The notes under the pieces: generated by a model
The model's database searches: none
The model's input: only the letters and a program-made list of their open reading frames with translations
Told to the model about the DNA's origin: nothing
Position numbers and translations under genes: made by a program
Part shown: positions 8,068 to 16,232 of the stretch, piece by piece
Layout: each line of letters starts with the position of its first letter
Numbering within the stretch: position 1 is the first letter of the stretch
Assembly (NCBI GenBank): GCA_015709715.1
Contig: CP054184.1
Span: 1,659,001 to 1,723,000 of the forward strand
DNA from: Nitrospira sp.
GTDB lineage: Bacteria > Nitrospirota > Nitrospiria > Nitrospirales > Nitrospiraceae
Reading direction: 5' to 3'
Length of the DNA: 64,000 bases

Positions 8068-10077
8068 TCAGCAACAACCGCCGCCGTGCGGAAGGCGGAA
8101 TCCCCGCTGCGGCTCCTCCTTCGTGATGGTCGTCTGCATGCCTCCGGGGGCACTTCCTCCGGCAAACACCACGACTTCGCTGCTCGTGAACGGTTTCTTC
8201 AGGAACACGTAGCCGTACCATTGCCTCAGGCTGTCGCTCAGTACGATGACGCCGAGCACCGCCACCACTGCCACTAACATCGCATCCAGGTAGAGAGCAA
8301 AGGCCTGTCCCGACGCCATCGACGCCGCCCGCTGCATGAACATCCCGAACATCTCGTACGAGCCCACCAGCGTGATGCCCCCGACGAACAGCATCGGCAC
8401 CGCAGTCACCCAGAGGTACGGAGACTTCCACATCTTGATCAACACCGTCGTGCCGATGCAGAGCGCGAGCGTCCCCAACAATTGGTTGGCTGCTCCAAAC
8501 ATCGGCCAAATGGTGGAAATACTCCCCGTCCCGATCAAATAGGCCCAGGCCCCTACGACAAATCCGCTGCTCAACAGGACACCCGGCCACCAGTTCATGC
8601 GGCGAAACGGGGCATACACGCGTCCTGCCATTTCCTGGATCAGATAGCGTGCCACCCGCGTCCCAGTGTCGATCGTCGTCAGAATGAACAGCGCCTCGAA
8701 GACCAGCGCGAACTGATACCAATAGGCCATCAGCCCGGCCATGCCCGGTAGCGCCGAAAAGATGGATGCCATCCCGACGGCGAGCGAGACCGCTCCGCCC
8801 GGCCGCCCCGCCACATCTACTTCGACCAAGCGCGACAGCTCTGCAATGCGTTCCGCTGCAAATCCCATGGCCGCCAGCTTCTCGGGCGGCAAGGTCGTAT
8901 TGATCGCCAGATAGTCACCGGGGATCAAAACCGACGCTGCGATCAGTGCCATGACTCCCACGAAACTTTCCAGCAGCATCGCCGCATAGCCGACCGTCGC
9001 CTGCGATTCCTGCTCGATCATTTTCGGAGTCGTCCCCGAAGACACCAGGGCATGGAACCCCGACACCGCCCCGCAGGCAATCGTGATGAACAGAAAAGGA
9101 AACAGGGCGCCGGGGATGATCGGCCCGCCGCCGGCGGCGAAAGTGGTCACACGCGGCATCTCGATCGTCGGGGCCATCAGAATGACACCCAGCCCCAGCA
9201 GCACCACCACCCCCAACTTCATGAAGGTCGAGAGGTAGCCGCGCGGCACCAGCAACATCCAGCCGGGCAATACCGAGGCCAGGAAGCCGTATCCGGCCAA
9301 GAGCCAGACCAGGCTTGTGCGCTCGAATTCAAACCAAGGCGCGAATGACGACTGCGCGACGACGCGCCCGAGCAAGACGGCTGTCAGCAGAAGCGCCACC
9401 CCAAGCAGCGACACCTCCGCAATGTGCTTCGGGCGAAATCGCTGGAGATAGAACCCCATGAGGAGACCGATGGGAATCGTCATCGCAATCGTAAACGTCC
9501 CCCAGGCGTTCCGATGCAGCGCATTCACGACCGCAAAGCCCAATCCCGCGAGCGCCACCACCACGATGAACAGTACCGCCACCGCCGTCGCCGTACCGGT
9601 GATCGATCCGAGTTCATCATGGGCGATCTCCGGCAAGGACCTCCCGTTCCGCCGCATCGAGGCGACGAGGATGATGAAGTCCTGAACCGCCCCCGCCAGC
9701 ACCGCGCCGATCACGAGCCAGAGGAATCCAGGCAGGAAACCAAATTGCGCCGCCAACACCGGCCCCAGCAGAGGCCCGGCTCCCGCAATCGCGGCAAAGT
9801 GATGCCCGAACAGCACGACTCGATTCGTGGGGTGAAAGTTCACCCCGTCGTTGAGGCGCACCGCCGGCGTGACCCGTTGATTGTTGAGTTCGACGACGCG
9901 GCGAGCGATCCAGCGGCCGTAGAACCGGTAGGCCAACACGTAGCAGCAGGCGGCTGCCACCACCAGCCAGAGACCGTTCACTTTTTCGGTCGGATGGACG
10001 AATCCGGTCACGAATGCAAGGGCGGTTGCCCCGAGCAGGGCGAGCGACACCCAGAGGAAATGCGCCAAGGCTGACAT
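8068..10077 (-). CDS. cstA: Carbon starvation protein A (CstA family transporter)
   Basis: Inner-membrane transporter of about 669 residues with more than 14 hydrophobic segments. Family signatures include YRFYGRWI, FGHHFAAIAGAGP LLGPVLAA near the N terminus, and the conserved AVQDFIILVASMRRNGRSL loop. CstA homologues take up peptides or pyruvate. The frame is open to 10119; the ATG at 10077 has TTAGGA eight bases upstream and is preferred over the ATG at 10086. The protein ends in an unusual GGGCC tail. No small YbdD-type partner gene is adjacent, although cstA often has one. Confidence 0.93.
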   Translation of the reverse strand: MSALAHFLWVSLALLGATALAFVTGFVHPTEKVNGLWLVVAAACCYVLAYRFYGRWIARRVVELNNQRVTPAVRLNDGVNFHPTNRVVLFGHHFAAIAGAGPLLGPVLAAQFGFLPGFLWLVIGAVLAGAVQDFIILVASMRRNGRSLPEIAHDELGSITGTATAVAVLFIVVVALAGLGFAVVNALHRNAWGTFTIAMTIPIGLLMGFYLQRFRPKHIAEVSLLGVALLLTAVLLGRVVAQSSFAPWFEFERTSLVWLLAGYGFLASVLPGWMLLVPRGYLSTFMKLGVVVLLGLGVILMAPTIEMPRVTTFAAGGGPIIPGALFPFLFITIACGAVSGFHALVSSGTTPKMIEQESQATVGYAAMLLESFVGVMALIAASVLIPGDYLAINTTLPPEKLAAMGFAAERIAELSRLVEVDVAGRPGGAVSLAVGMASIFSALPGMAGLMAYWYQFALVFEALFILTTIDTGTRVARYLIQEMAGRVYAPFRRMNWWPGVLLSSGFVVGAWAYLIGTGSISTIWPMFGAANQLLGTLALCIGTTVLIKMWKSPYLWVTAVPMLFVGGITLVGSYEMFGMFMQRAASMASGQAFALYLDAMLVAVVAVLGVIVLSDSLRQWYGYVFLKKPFTSSEVVVFAGGSAPGGMQTTITKEEPQRGFRLPHGGGCC

Positions 10078-10143
10078 GCGCGGCATCCTAACACAAAACA
10101 GCGGCAGGTAATCCCTCACACCACCGTCAAGGAGGCCGCCGCG

Positions 10144-11136
10144 TCACTGGGCGGGAACCGCACGGTCGTCGCCCTTTGTCATCGTCGCCAAACAGGCGAG
10201 TCCTAGAGCGATCCAAACAAATTCCCGAAACCGCCGCAGCAGCGCAAACGTGATTCCAGTCACATCCCCATACCCGAACGCCGTCAGGAGCAATAAATTC
10301 CCCGCGTCTTGCGCCCCCAAGCTGCCCGGAATAAAGAAGGTCCCGCCCTTGATGAATACCGAAAGCGCGCCGATCGCCAACGCCGACAAGACCGTCACCG
10401 GCTGGCCGAGGCACAGGATCATGACGAACACTTCCAACGCTTCCGCGAGCCAGCCGAGTAGGAAGAACAGGGTGGAGACAAGAAAGGCCGAGCGCTCCGT
10501 CGAATAAAAGCGGGCGATGGTGCGATCCAGGTCCAGCAGCTGCTGCTCCCGCGATTCCAAATACCCGATCCGCACCCCCACTCGCCGCAAGATCTTCAGC
10601 ATCCAGCCGAACATGCCTTGCCGCTGCACCAGCACGAACGCTCCGACACCGAACCCCAACAGCCCTACGGAGACCAGGCCGGCCATCGCGGTGTTGCCCG
10701 CCGACCCTCCCGCTCCGAGCAGCCCAAAAGCCAAGCCGATACCGGCCAGAATGAACAGAATTTGGGCGATCGTCATCGTAGTTTTGGCCGTCACCACCGA
10801 AGCCAGCCCTTCCACAATGGGGATACCATGGCGCTTGAGCAGGAACGCCTTGAGCGGTTCACCGCCCACGTAGGCAGGGGTCGTCATGTTGACCACCTCG
10901 CCGGCTGTGCGGATAGCCAGGATTCTCCAGAACGGCACGTCCTTCGCCCAGGTGCCGAGCGTCACTCGCCAGCCATAGGCCTCCAGGATGTACATGAGCA
11001 ATGACGGGAGCAAAATCACCAGCATGGCGGCAGGACCGAGCTGCGTCACCGCTTGGTAGATCCGTCCGATGCCGATGTGCCAGACCAATACCGAGAGGGT
11101 CAGAGCCCCGAGGAGAAGGAGAACGGCCTTAAGCAC
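10144..11136 (-). CDS. Flippase-like membrane protein (LPG synthase transmembrane / UPF0104 family)
   Basis: 330-residue integral membrane protein with about eight hydrophobic segments, related to YbhN/AglD and the transmembrane part of MprF. The EAYGWRVTLG and TPAYVGGEPLKAFLLKRHG segments are typical of the family. Relatives are thought to bind or translocate lipid-linked substrates. It starts with GTG, and its start overlaps the end of the phosphatidyltransferase fusion gene by eight bases. It is the last gene of the operon. A role in flipping the lipid made by the upstream genes is inferred from context only. Confidence 0.82.
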   Translation of the reverse strand: MLKAVLLLLGALTLSVLVWHIGIGRIYQAVTQLGPAAMLVILLPSLLMYILEAYGWRVTLGTWAKDVPFWRILAIRTAGEVVNMTTPAYVGGEPLKAFLLKRHGIPIVEGLASVVTAKTTMTIAQILFILAGIGLAFGLLGAGGSAGNTAMAGLVSVGLLGFGVGAFVLVQRQGMFGWMLKILRRVGVRIGYLESREQQLLDLDRTIARFYSTERSAFLVSTLFFLLGWLAEALEVFVMILCLGQPVTVLSALAIGALSVFIKGGTFFIPGSLGAQDAGNLLLLTAFGYGDVTGITFALLRRFREFVWIALGLACLATMTKGDDRAVPAQ

Positions 11137-12580
11137 GGGCCTGCGCCGAAGGTCGGATGACCCACACCATCAACAGCCAAAATACCGTCGATCCGATAGC
11201 GGCCATCCAGAGAAACCAGTCGAGTCGATCCAATAGGGCAAACAGGAACACCACCACGGAAAAATCCCGGCTTGCAACATTCTTCAGAATGAAGTCCGAC
11301 CAAGCAGCCCGACTGGGTGTACTCCACCCCTTGGTGGCACCGATCTTTTGCGCTTTGGTCACCAGCCAGAACGACATGGCATTGCCGAACACGGCAGCCG
11401 CGCCGAGCGCGAGTGGTATCCAGGCATGCTCCGATCCGGCCTGGCGCACATAGGCTCCGCAGGCGATCCCGGCAAAGATCGCCATGTGCACCACGTTGTC
11501 CATGGCGATATCCAACCAGGCGCCGAACGGCGACTCGGTAAAGGTCAACCGCGCGACTTCGCCGTCGCAACAATCGATGACCGCCGCGAACTGAAAGAGA
11601 AGCGCGGCAATGATCCCAGCTTGATAGGTTCCCAACCCAAATCCGACGGCCGACAGCAGCCCCACGGCAGTCGCAATCAGAGTAATCGCATTGGGCGAAC
11701 ATTTCATGAGCAGGAAGATGCGGGTCAATAGGCGGGAAACCGTGCGGTTGAAATATCGATCGACGAATCCTTCGGCCTCGCCCTTCAACGACCGGAAGAG
11801 CGTCTTCTCCGCCACCGCCGCACTCGCCTGGCCCCACACGTCGCGATACCACAGGCTCGGGGCCACGGCCGGCACGATGCGCACGCGCCCTTCCGCCGCC
11901 GCCCGCTCCAACCAACGGCGCACCGGAACCGCTCCCGACGGCTCGTGCGTGTCCGGCCGCTCCGCGTTTTCCGTTCCGTTGGGCGGACTCAGAATGTTCG
12001 CCGGCAACACCACGAGATCGGCCGCCACCTGATAGCCTTCCGCCGTCGTCTGGTTATGAAAGGACACCAACCGTCCTTGCTGCAAGGCGACCGCAGGATT
12101 CCGCCTAGCGATGGCCGGCTCGACCGGCACCAGTTCGCGGGTGACCACCAACGCTTCGCCGTCGCGCACGGTCTGCCGCAAATGTTCGATGAGCCCCTTC
12201 GAAAAGACCGACTGGACTCCGGCGATCAAACAAAAGCCGCGCACCTCCGTCGCCAACGCCTCCCAGGTTCGCAAATCGTCCAGCGGGAATTCGCGCACCG
12301 GCATCCACCGGACCGGGATCGTGACCCTGGTTCCCCGCGCCAGCGCATGCTTCAGCAGCTCCTCATCGGCGCCCGCCAACACAATCACCTGGCGAATGCC
12401 GGCCCGCTGCAAGGTCAACACGGTACGCTGGAAGAGGCTCAGCCCACCGATGGTCGTCAGCGGTCCCACGTCCGTCAGGCCACGGCCCACCCGTTCACCG
12501 AAGAGGCCGGTGCCCGTCAGTAAGATTGCCGTACTCAGCCCCTGCAGCTCGGCACCGCGTTCCAAAATCCGTTCACTCAT
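11129..12580 (-). CDS. Nucleotidyltransferase-like / CDP-alcohol phosphatidyltransferase fusion
   Basis: 483-residue, two-domain protein. Residues about 15-255 have a nucleotidyltransferase fold (FQRTVLTLQRAGIRQVIVLAGAD) but a weak signature: the N-terminal loop reads LLTGTGLFGER and lacks the usual PK lysine. Residues about 290-480 are a membrane-embedded CDP-alcohol phosphatidyltransferase with the complete motif D336-x2-D339-G340-x2-A343-R344-x8-G353-x3-D357-x3-D361. That domain transfers a head group from a CDP-alcohol to a lipid or polyol. The architecture resembles inositol-phosphate cytidylyltransferase/DIPP synthase fusions. Here the operon suggests CDP-aminoethylphosphonate as donor, which is inference. 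Confidence 0.85.
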   Translation of the reverse strand: MSERILERGAELQGLSTAILLTGTGLFGERVGRGLTDVGPLTTIGGLSLFQRTVLTLQRAGIRQVIVLAGADEELLKHALARGTRVTIPVRWMPVREFPLDDLRTWEALATEVRGFCLIAGVQSVFSKGLIEHLRQTVRDGEALVVTRELVPVEPAIARRNPAVALQQGRLVSFHNQTTAEGYQVAADLVVLPANILSPPNGTENAERPDTHEPSGAVPVRRWLERAAAEGRVRIVPAVAPSLWYRDVWGQASAAVAEKTLFRSLKGEAEGFVDRYFNRTVSRLLTRIFLLMKCSPNAITLIATAVGLLSAVGFGLGTYQAGIIAALLFQFAAVIDCCDGEVARLTFTESPFGAWLDIAMDNVVHMAIFAGIACGAYVRQAGSEHAWIPLALGAAAVFGNAMSFWLVTKAQKIGATKGWSTPSRAAWSDFILKNVASRDFSVVVFLFALLDRLDWFLWMAAIGSTVFWLLMVWVIRPSAQARA

Positions 12581-12599
12581 GCATCCGAATCCTTGCCGG

Positions 12600-13319
12600 C
12601 TAGAGCTGCGGGAGAATCTCTCGCTCCGCCTTGGTCACGTCCTCGGGAAAATCGATTTCCGTCCAGGGCAACCCGCCGATTTTTTCGTGCCCCACCTTCA
12701 CCTGCTGAAAATAGGGCAGCAGAGCGTCCTCATACTCCATATCCCACCGGCCCTGCTCGATGAACCCCCGGAGAGATTCGACGACATGCCCCGTATCGGC
12801 ACGCCGCACTTTCAGAAACCCCACGCCTTCTCCCGCGACATCGTACCGCTCGGGCATCTGCTTGCTCAAGGCAATGACGCGGCCGCCCTGGACCACGACC
12901 ATACATTCCTCCCCGGTCTGCTTGACTGTATCGTCCATCAGCAGACAATTCGGAAAGGGCGAGGCGACCAAGCGACGGAGGATTTCTCGGTGAAAGAGCA
13001 CATCCGCATCCATGATGATCACATCGTCGTTCAACGACGTACGTGCGATCCACAAAGAGGAAATGCTGCCGCGATGAAACTCCTCGTTCACGAGATAGGA
13101 GATTTCCACTCCGCGACACTCGCCGCCCACGGCGGCCCTGATCATCTCCTGCTTGTACCCCACCACGATGGTGGCCTGTCGAATGTGGACGCCGGCCAGC
13201 GCTTCGAGATAGCGTGACAACAGGGTCCGCCCCCCGATTTCGATCAGGCACTTCGGTTGGTGTTGTGTAATCGGCCAGAGGCGCTTCCCCACCCCGGCGG
13301 CGAGAATCACGGCTTTCAT
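12600..13319 (-). CDS. Sugar/alkyl-phosph(on)ate nucleotidyltransferase, LicC/PntC-like
   Basis: 239-residue nucleotidyltransferase with an intact signature: AVILAAGVGKRL (residues 3-14), QPKCL (Lys23) and metal-binding DAD at 104-106. The HRGSISSLW segment resembles the choline-phosphate and 2-aminoethylphosphonate cytidylyltransferase group (LicC, PntC) more than hexose-phosphate enzymes. The start overlaps the stop of the transaminase gene by four bases (ATGA). The likely reaction, by context, is CTP plus 2-aminoethylphosphonate to CMP-aminoethylphosphonate. Sugar-phosphate specificity cannot be excluded from sequence alone. Confidence 0.8.
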   Translation of the reverse strand: MKAVILAAGVGKRLWPITQHQPKCLIEIGGRTLLSRYLEALAGVHIRQATIVVGYKQEMIRAAVGGECRGVEISYLVNEEFHRGSISSLWIARTSLNDDVIIMDADVLFHREILRRLVASPFPNCLLMDDTVKQTGEECMVVVQGGRVIALSKQMPERYDVAGEGVGFLKVRRADTGHVVESLRGFIEQGRWDMEYEDALLPYFQQVKVGHEKIGGLPWTEIDFPEDVTKAEREILPQL

Positions 13320-14428
13320 GAGCGACCGGCGGCGCCTGCCAGCACCTGCTCGAAGGCCGATAAAAAGCCTTCGATCTGTGACTCGTTCAAGGCCCCCATA
13401 TTGGCGATGCGGAAGGCTTTCGATTCCAATTGGCCTTGACCGGCATAAATCACGTAGCCGCGAGCCTTCAATTGATCATGCAAGATCTGGTAGCCGACGC
13501 CGTCCGGCAGGTGGAAGGCCGTGATCGTGTTCGACTGGAACTCCGGCGGCAAGATCGCCTTGACACCGAGCCGGCCCATGCGTTCGCGAATCTGCGTGGC
13601 GACCTGACGATACCGCCGCGCCCGATTGGCCACCCCTTCCTCTAATAGCTCATCCAACGCGGCCTCAAAGGCATAATAGACTTGGACCGCCGGAGTGAAC
13701 GGGATAGTCCCCCTCCCCTGATCATCCACATAATGGGTCAGGTGCAGATACCACGAACGCTTGGGGTAGGCTCGCATCCGGTCCAAGAATCCCTTACGCA
13801 GCAAGACGAACGACACCCCGGGGAATCCTTGGATACATTTCCCTGCGGTACCGGCCACCATATAGATGTGCGAGCCGGCGATGTCGATCGCTTCGCCGCC
13901 CAATCCGCTCACGGAGTCCACGACAAATACGCGGTTTTGGCTGTCGACGACCTCGGCGATTTGCTTGACGGGGTTGAGGAGCCCCGTGGTGGTTTCATGG
14001 TGGACCATCGCCACCGCATGGACTTCGGGATGTTGCCGGAGCGCCAGCCGCAGCCGCTCCGGGTCTGGACGCGTCGTCCAATCCATTTTCAATTCGGACA
14101 CACCGAGCCGATGCAGACCGATCATGTTCGAGATGCGCTCGCCGTAGACGCCGTTATTGAGCACCAGCATGCGCTTCCCGATCGGCAGGCATGACATGAC
14201 GGCGGATTCCACGGCAGCGGTGCCGGAACCCGTCAAGATCACGGCGACGTACTCGCCCTCGGCGCCGGGCACGAAGGCCGTCAGCAGCTTCTGTTGGATG
14301 CGACCGAGCAGCTCAGAGAATTCCGACTCACGGTGGCAGATATCAGGGCGCAACAGCGCTTGCCGCACCCGTTCGGACACATTGACGGGACCGGGATTGA
14401 GTAAGATCACCTGCGAACTCCATTCCAC
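13316..14428 (-). CDS. 2-aminoethylphosphonate--pyruvate transaminase family protein
   Basis: Fold-type I, class V PLP enzyme of 370 residues. It has LLNPGPVNVSERVRQAL at the N terminus, VHHETTTGLLNP, the PLP-pairing Asp171 in VVDSVSGLGGE, and the Schiff-base Lys197 in AGTAGKCIQG. This matches the AEP transaminase (PhnW/AepW) branch. In the biosynthetic direction it would aminate phosphonoacetaldehyde to 2-aminoethylphosphonate, the product expected after the decarboxylase encoded just upstream. The start is GTG. It begins 25 bases after the decarboxylase subunit and overlaps the next gene. A serine-glyoxylate-type aminotransferase is the main alternative. Confidence 0.85.
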   Translation of the reverse strand: MEWSSQVILLNPGPVNVSERVRQALLRPDICHRESEFSELLGRIQQKLLTAFVPGAEGEYVAVILTGSGTAAVESAVMSCLPIGKRMLVLNNGVYGERISNMIGLHRLGVSELKMDWTTRPDPERLRLALRQHPEVHAVAMVHHETTTGLLNPVKQIAEVVDSQNRVFVVDSVSGLGGEAIDIAGSHIYMVAGTAGKCIQGFPGVSFVLLRKGFLDRMRAYPKRSWYLHLTHYVDDQGRGTIPFTPAVQVYYAFEAALDELLEEGVANRARRYRQVATQIRERMGRLGVKAILPPEFQSNTITAFHLPDGVGYQILHDQLKARGYVIYAGQGQLESKAFRIANMGALNESQIEGFLSAFEQVLAGAAGRS

Positions 14429-14453
14429 ATGCGAGATGGGACTGACGCCGTTA

Positions 14454-15032
14454 TTATTCGATGGCTTTCATGAACCGAGCGGTGATGGCCGGAGGATCGA
14501 GCGCGATGCGGCCCGCGTCTTCCACGAACTCGTTGACCTTGACCAACAGCATGCTCGGCCCGTCCTTTTTCAGCAGATCCTTGAACTCGTAGACTAGATC
14601 GTCACGATCGAGCACGCGCTCGACATGGACGTAACCGGCTGCCTTGGCCACCTTTTCCAACGGCACCACGTTGGAAATCGTCGGCTGATTTCCCGTCGTC
14701 CCGTAGACTTCATTGTCGAACACCACATGAATGAAATTCTTCGGCTTCAGGGCTCCGACCGTCGCCAACGTGCCCATGCCCATCAACACGTTGCCGTCGC
14801 CGTCGAACACCACCACCTGCTTGTTGGGCTTGGCCAATGCGACGCCCAGGCCGATCGCCGGCGCGTTGCCCATGGAGCCGATCATGTAAAAATGCGTCGG
14901 GCGATCCGCGATCTTCTGTGCTTCACGCGAAGGAAATCCGTTGCAGACGATCACCGGCTGGTCGGTCAGGAGTTCCAAGATCGCCGCCATGGCCTGCGCC
15001 CGGCTTTGCATGGTGCCTTCTTCTGGTCTCAT
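14454..15032 (-). CDS. Phosphonopyruvate decarboxylase, TPP-binding (beta) subunit
   Basis: 192-residue C-terminal half of a thiamine-diphosphate decarboxylase. It carries the TPP motif GDG (78-80), then 26 residues, ending in N107 within FDNEVYGTTGNQ. The frame is open far upstream, but the ATG at 15032 overlaps the alpha-subunit stop by four bases (ATGA) and has AGGGGG upstream, so it is the natural start. Together with the preceding gene it would decarboxylate phosphonopyruvate to phosphonoacetaldehyde. Sulfopyruvate decarboxylase (ComE) is a close relative. The adjacent AEP transaminase gene favours phosphonopyruvate. Confidence 0.85.
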   Translation of the reverse strand: MRPEEGTMQSRAQAMAAILELLTDQPVIVCNGFPSREAQKIADRPTHFYMIGSMGNAPAIGLGVALAKPNKQVVVFDGDGNVLMGMGTLATVGALKPKNFIHVVFDNEVYGTTGNQPTISNVVPLEKVAKAAGYVHVERVLDRDDLVYEFKDLLKKDGPSMLLVKVNEFVEDAGRIALDPPAITARFMKAIE

Positions 15033-15526
15033 GGATGCAACCCCCTGACGACGCCTTTCTTGATGACCAAGGCCACGGGAATCCGTTGTTTCATAAAGGT
15101 CTGGCCGATCCAGCGCAAATCCTCCACCATCGTGGCTTCCGAGAGCACACGGTAGGGGATCTTCACCGTATCGAGCAGCTGTAACATGGTTTCCCCCATG
15201 ACCAAATGTTCCGGCGCATCTTTTCCCTGAAAACCTCGCCAGGAGACGATCAGGATGCACGGCTGCTGATAGATCATGTTCAGGGAAATGAGCGCATTGA
15301 GGGAGGTGCCGAGCCCGGAGTTTTGCATCAACACCGCCGGGACTTTTCCAGCCATGTAAGCGCCGGCCGCCATGGCCACCGCTTCATCTTCCCGCACGGC
15401 GGGTGTGTACAGTTTTCTCGTCAGAAGCTCTTCGATGATGCCGCCCAGAATGGAATCGGGCACACCTGTAAAAAAATCGGCTCCCATGTCCTGGAGCGCT
15501 TGGACGAATACGTCGCTATCGATCAT
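15029..15526 (-). CDS. Phosphonopyruvate decarboxylase, pyrimidine-binding (alpha) subunit
   Basis: 165-residue N-terminal half of a TPP decarboxylase. It has FFTGVPDSIL near the start, a REDEAVAMAAG segment that holds the cofactor-activating glutamate (about residue 48), and MQNSGLGTSLNALISL. That last motif is characteristic of phosphonopyruvate and sulfopyruvate decarboxylases. The ATG at 15526 has GAGG eight bases upstream; the longer frame to 15559 lacks this. It is the first gene of the operon. Most bacterial phosphonopyruvate decarboxylases are single chains; here the two halves are separate genes, as in ComD/ComE. Confidence 0.85.
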   Translation of the reverse strand: MIDSDVFVQALQDMGADFFTGVPDSILGGIIEELLTRKLYTPAVREDEAVAMAAGAYMAGKVPAVLMQNSGLGTSLNALISLNMIYQQPCILIVSWRGFQGKDAPEHLVMGETMLQLLDTVKIPYRVLSEATMVEDLRWIGQTFMKQRIPVALVIKKGVVRGLHP

Positions 15527-15562
15527 AACCACGGCCTCGCTGAACGCCATCGCGCCCACAGG

Positions 15563-15579
15563 GCGCGCACAAAGCGCGC
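15563..15579. promoter_or_regulatory. Inverted repeat at the predicted start of transcription
   Basis: GCGCGC (15563-15568), five-base spacer, GCGCGC (15574-15579). It covers the predicted transcription start of the phosphonolipid operon, so it could be an operator or a 5' mRNA hairpin. Its simple composition makes chance possible. Confidence 0.35.
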
Positions 15580-15608
15580 ATTATAGCCAAGGGAGGCTGC
15601 ATTCTCAA
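15580..15608 (-). promoter_or_regulatory. Promoter of the putative phosphonolipid operon
   Basis: On the minus strand, TTGAGA (15608-15603), a 17-base spacer and a perfect TATAAT (15585-15580). Transcription would start near 15573, about 45 bases before the first ATG. Confidence 0.75.
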
Positions 15609-15678
15609 GAACGCAGGACCATGGTTGCCGTCCTATCGGGAACCGTGATAGCGTGCCGGCTGGACTGCGTGATTGACC

Positions 15679-16221
15679 ATGTGCGATGCGCCTGCCAAAC
15701 GGTCCTTCCGTCCGGCGCTCAGCCGCCTGCTTCTCCTCTGCGCCCTCACCATAGGCTGGCCGTCGGGAACCTTCGCCGTCACGATGACCGACGACCCGCG
15801 CGGTTTTCAAAACATCCCCTGGGGGGCGCCGCTGACGGATCGGCCGGATCTGATCGTCGTGAGGGCGGACACCCACACCACAGACTACGCATTTCGGGAT
15901 CAGCCTCCGGTCTATGCCGACATCACGGTCGACAACATTCAACTTTCGACCGTCGATGCGCAGTTTGCGCGCGTCACCATCCGCTATCGCGGCTCCCAAA
16001 CCCACGCGCAGATGATTCGGTTCCTCGAGCGCACCTACGGAGCCATCGAACGGATTCCCGGCCAGATGATGCGGGGACTCAACCAACAATATACGTGGCG
16101 GGGACCGGATACGGAGATCAGTTTGACCTATGAAGGGGCGCGCGATCGCGGGTTCGTCTTCATCGAAAGCCGCACCTTGGCCCCGCGCTTCCAGGATCTC
16201 ATGTCGGATACGGCAGAATGA
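15679..16221 (+). CDS. Small exported protein, tandem paralog 1
   Basis: Unrecognised 180-residue protein. A signal peptide (hydrophobic core about residues 15-33) precedes a mature domain with MTDDPRGFQNIPWG, DAQFARVTIRYRG and FIESRTL. The next gene encodes a clear paralog with the same blocks in the same order, so the pair arose by tandem duplication. The listed frame can begin at a TTG at 15673, but the ATG at 15679 is the natural start. It is divergent from the phosphonolipid operon. Function unknown; a periplasmic location is likely. Confidence 0.75.
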   Translation: MCDAPAKRSFRPALSRLLLLCALTIGWPSGTFAVTMTDDPRGFQNIPWGAPLTDRPDLIVVRADTHTTDYAFRDQPPVYADITVDNIQLSTVDAQFARVTIRYRGSQTHAQMIRFLERTYGAIERIPGQMMRGLNQQYTWRGPDTEISLTYEGARDRGFVFIESRTLAPRFQDLMSDTAE

Positions 16222-16232
16222 TGGAGGACACG

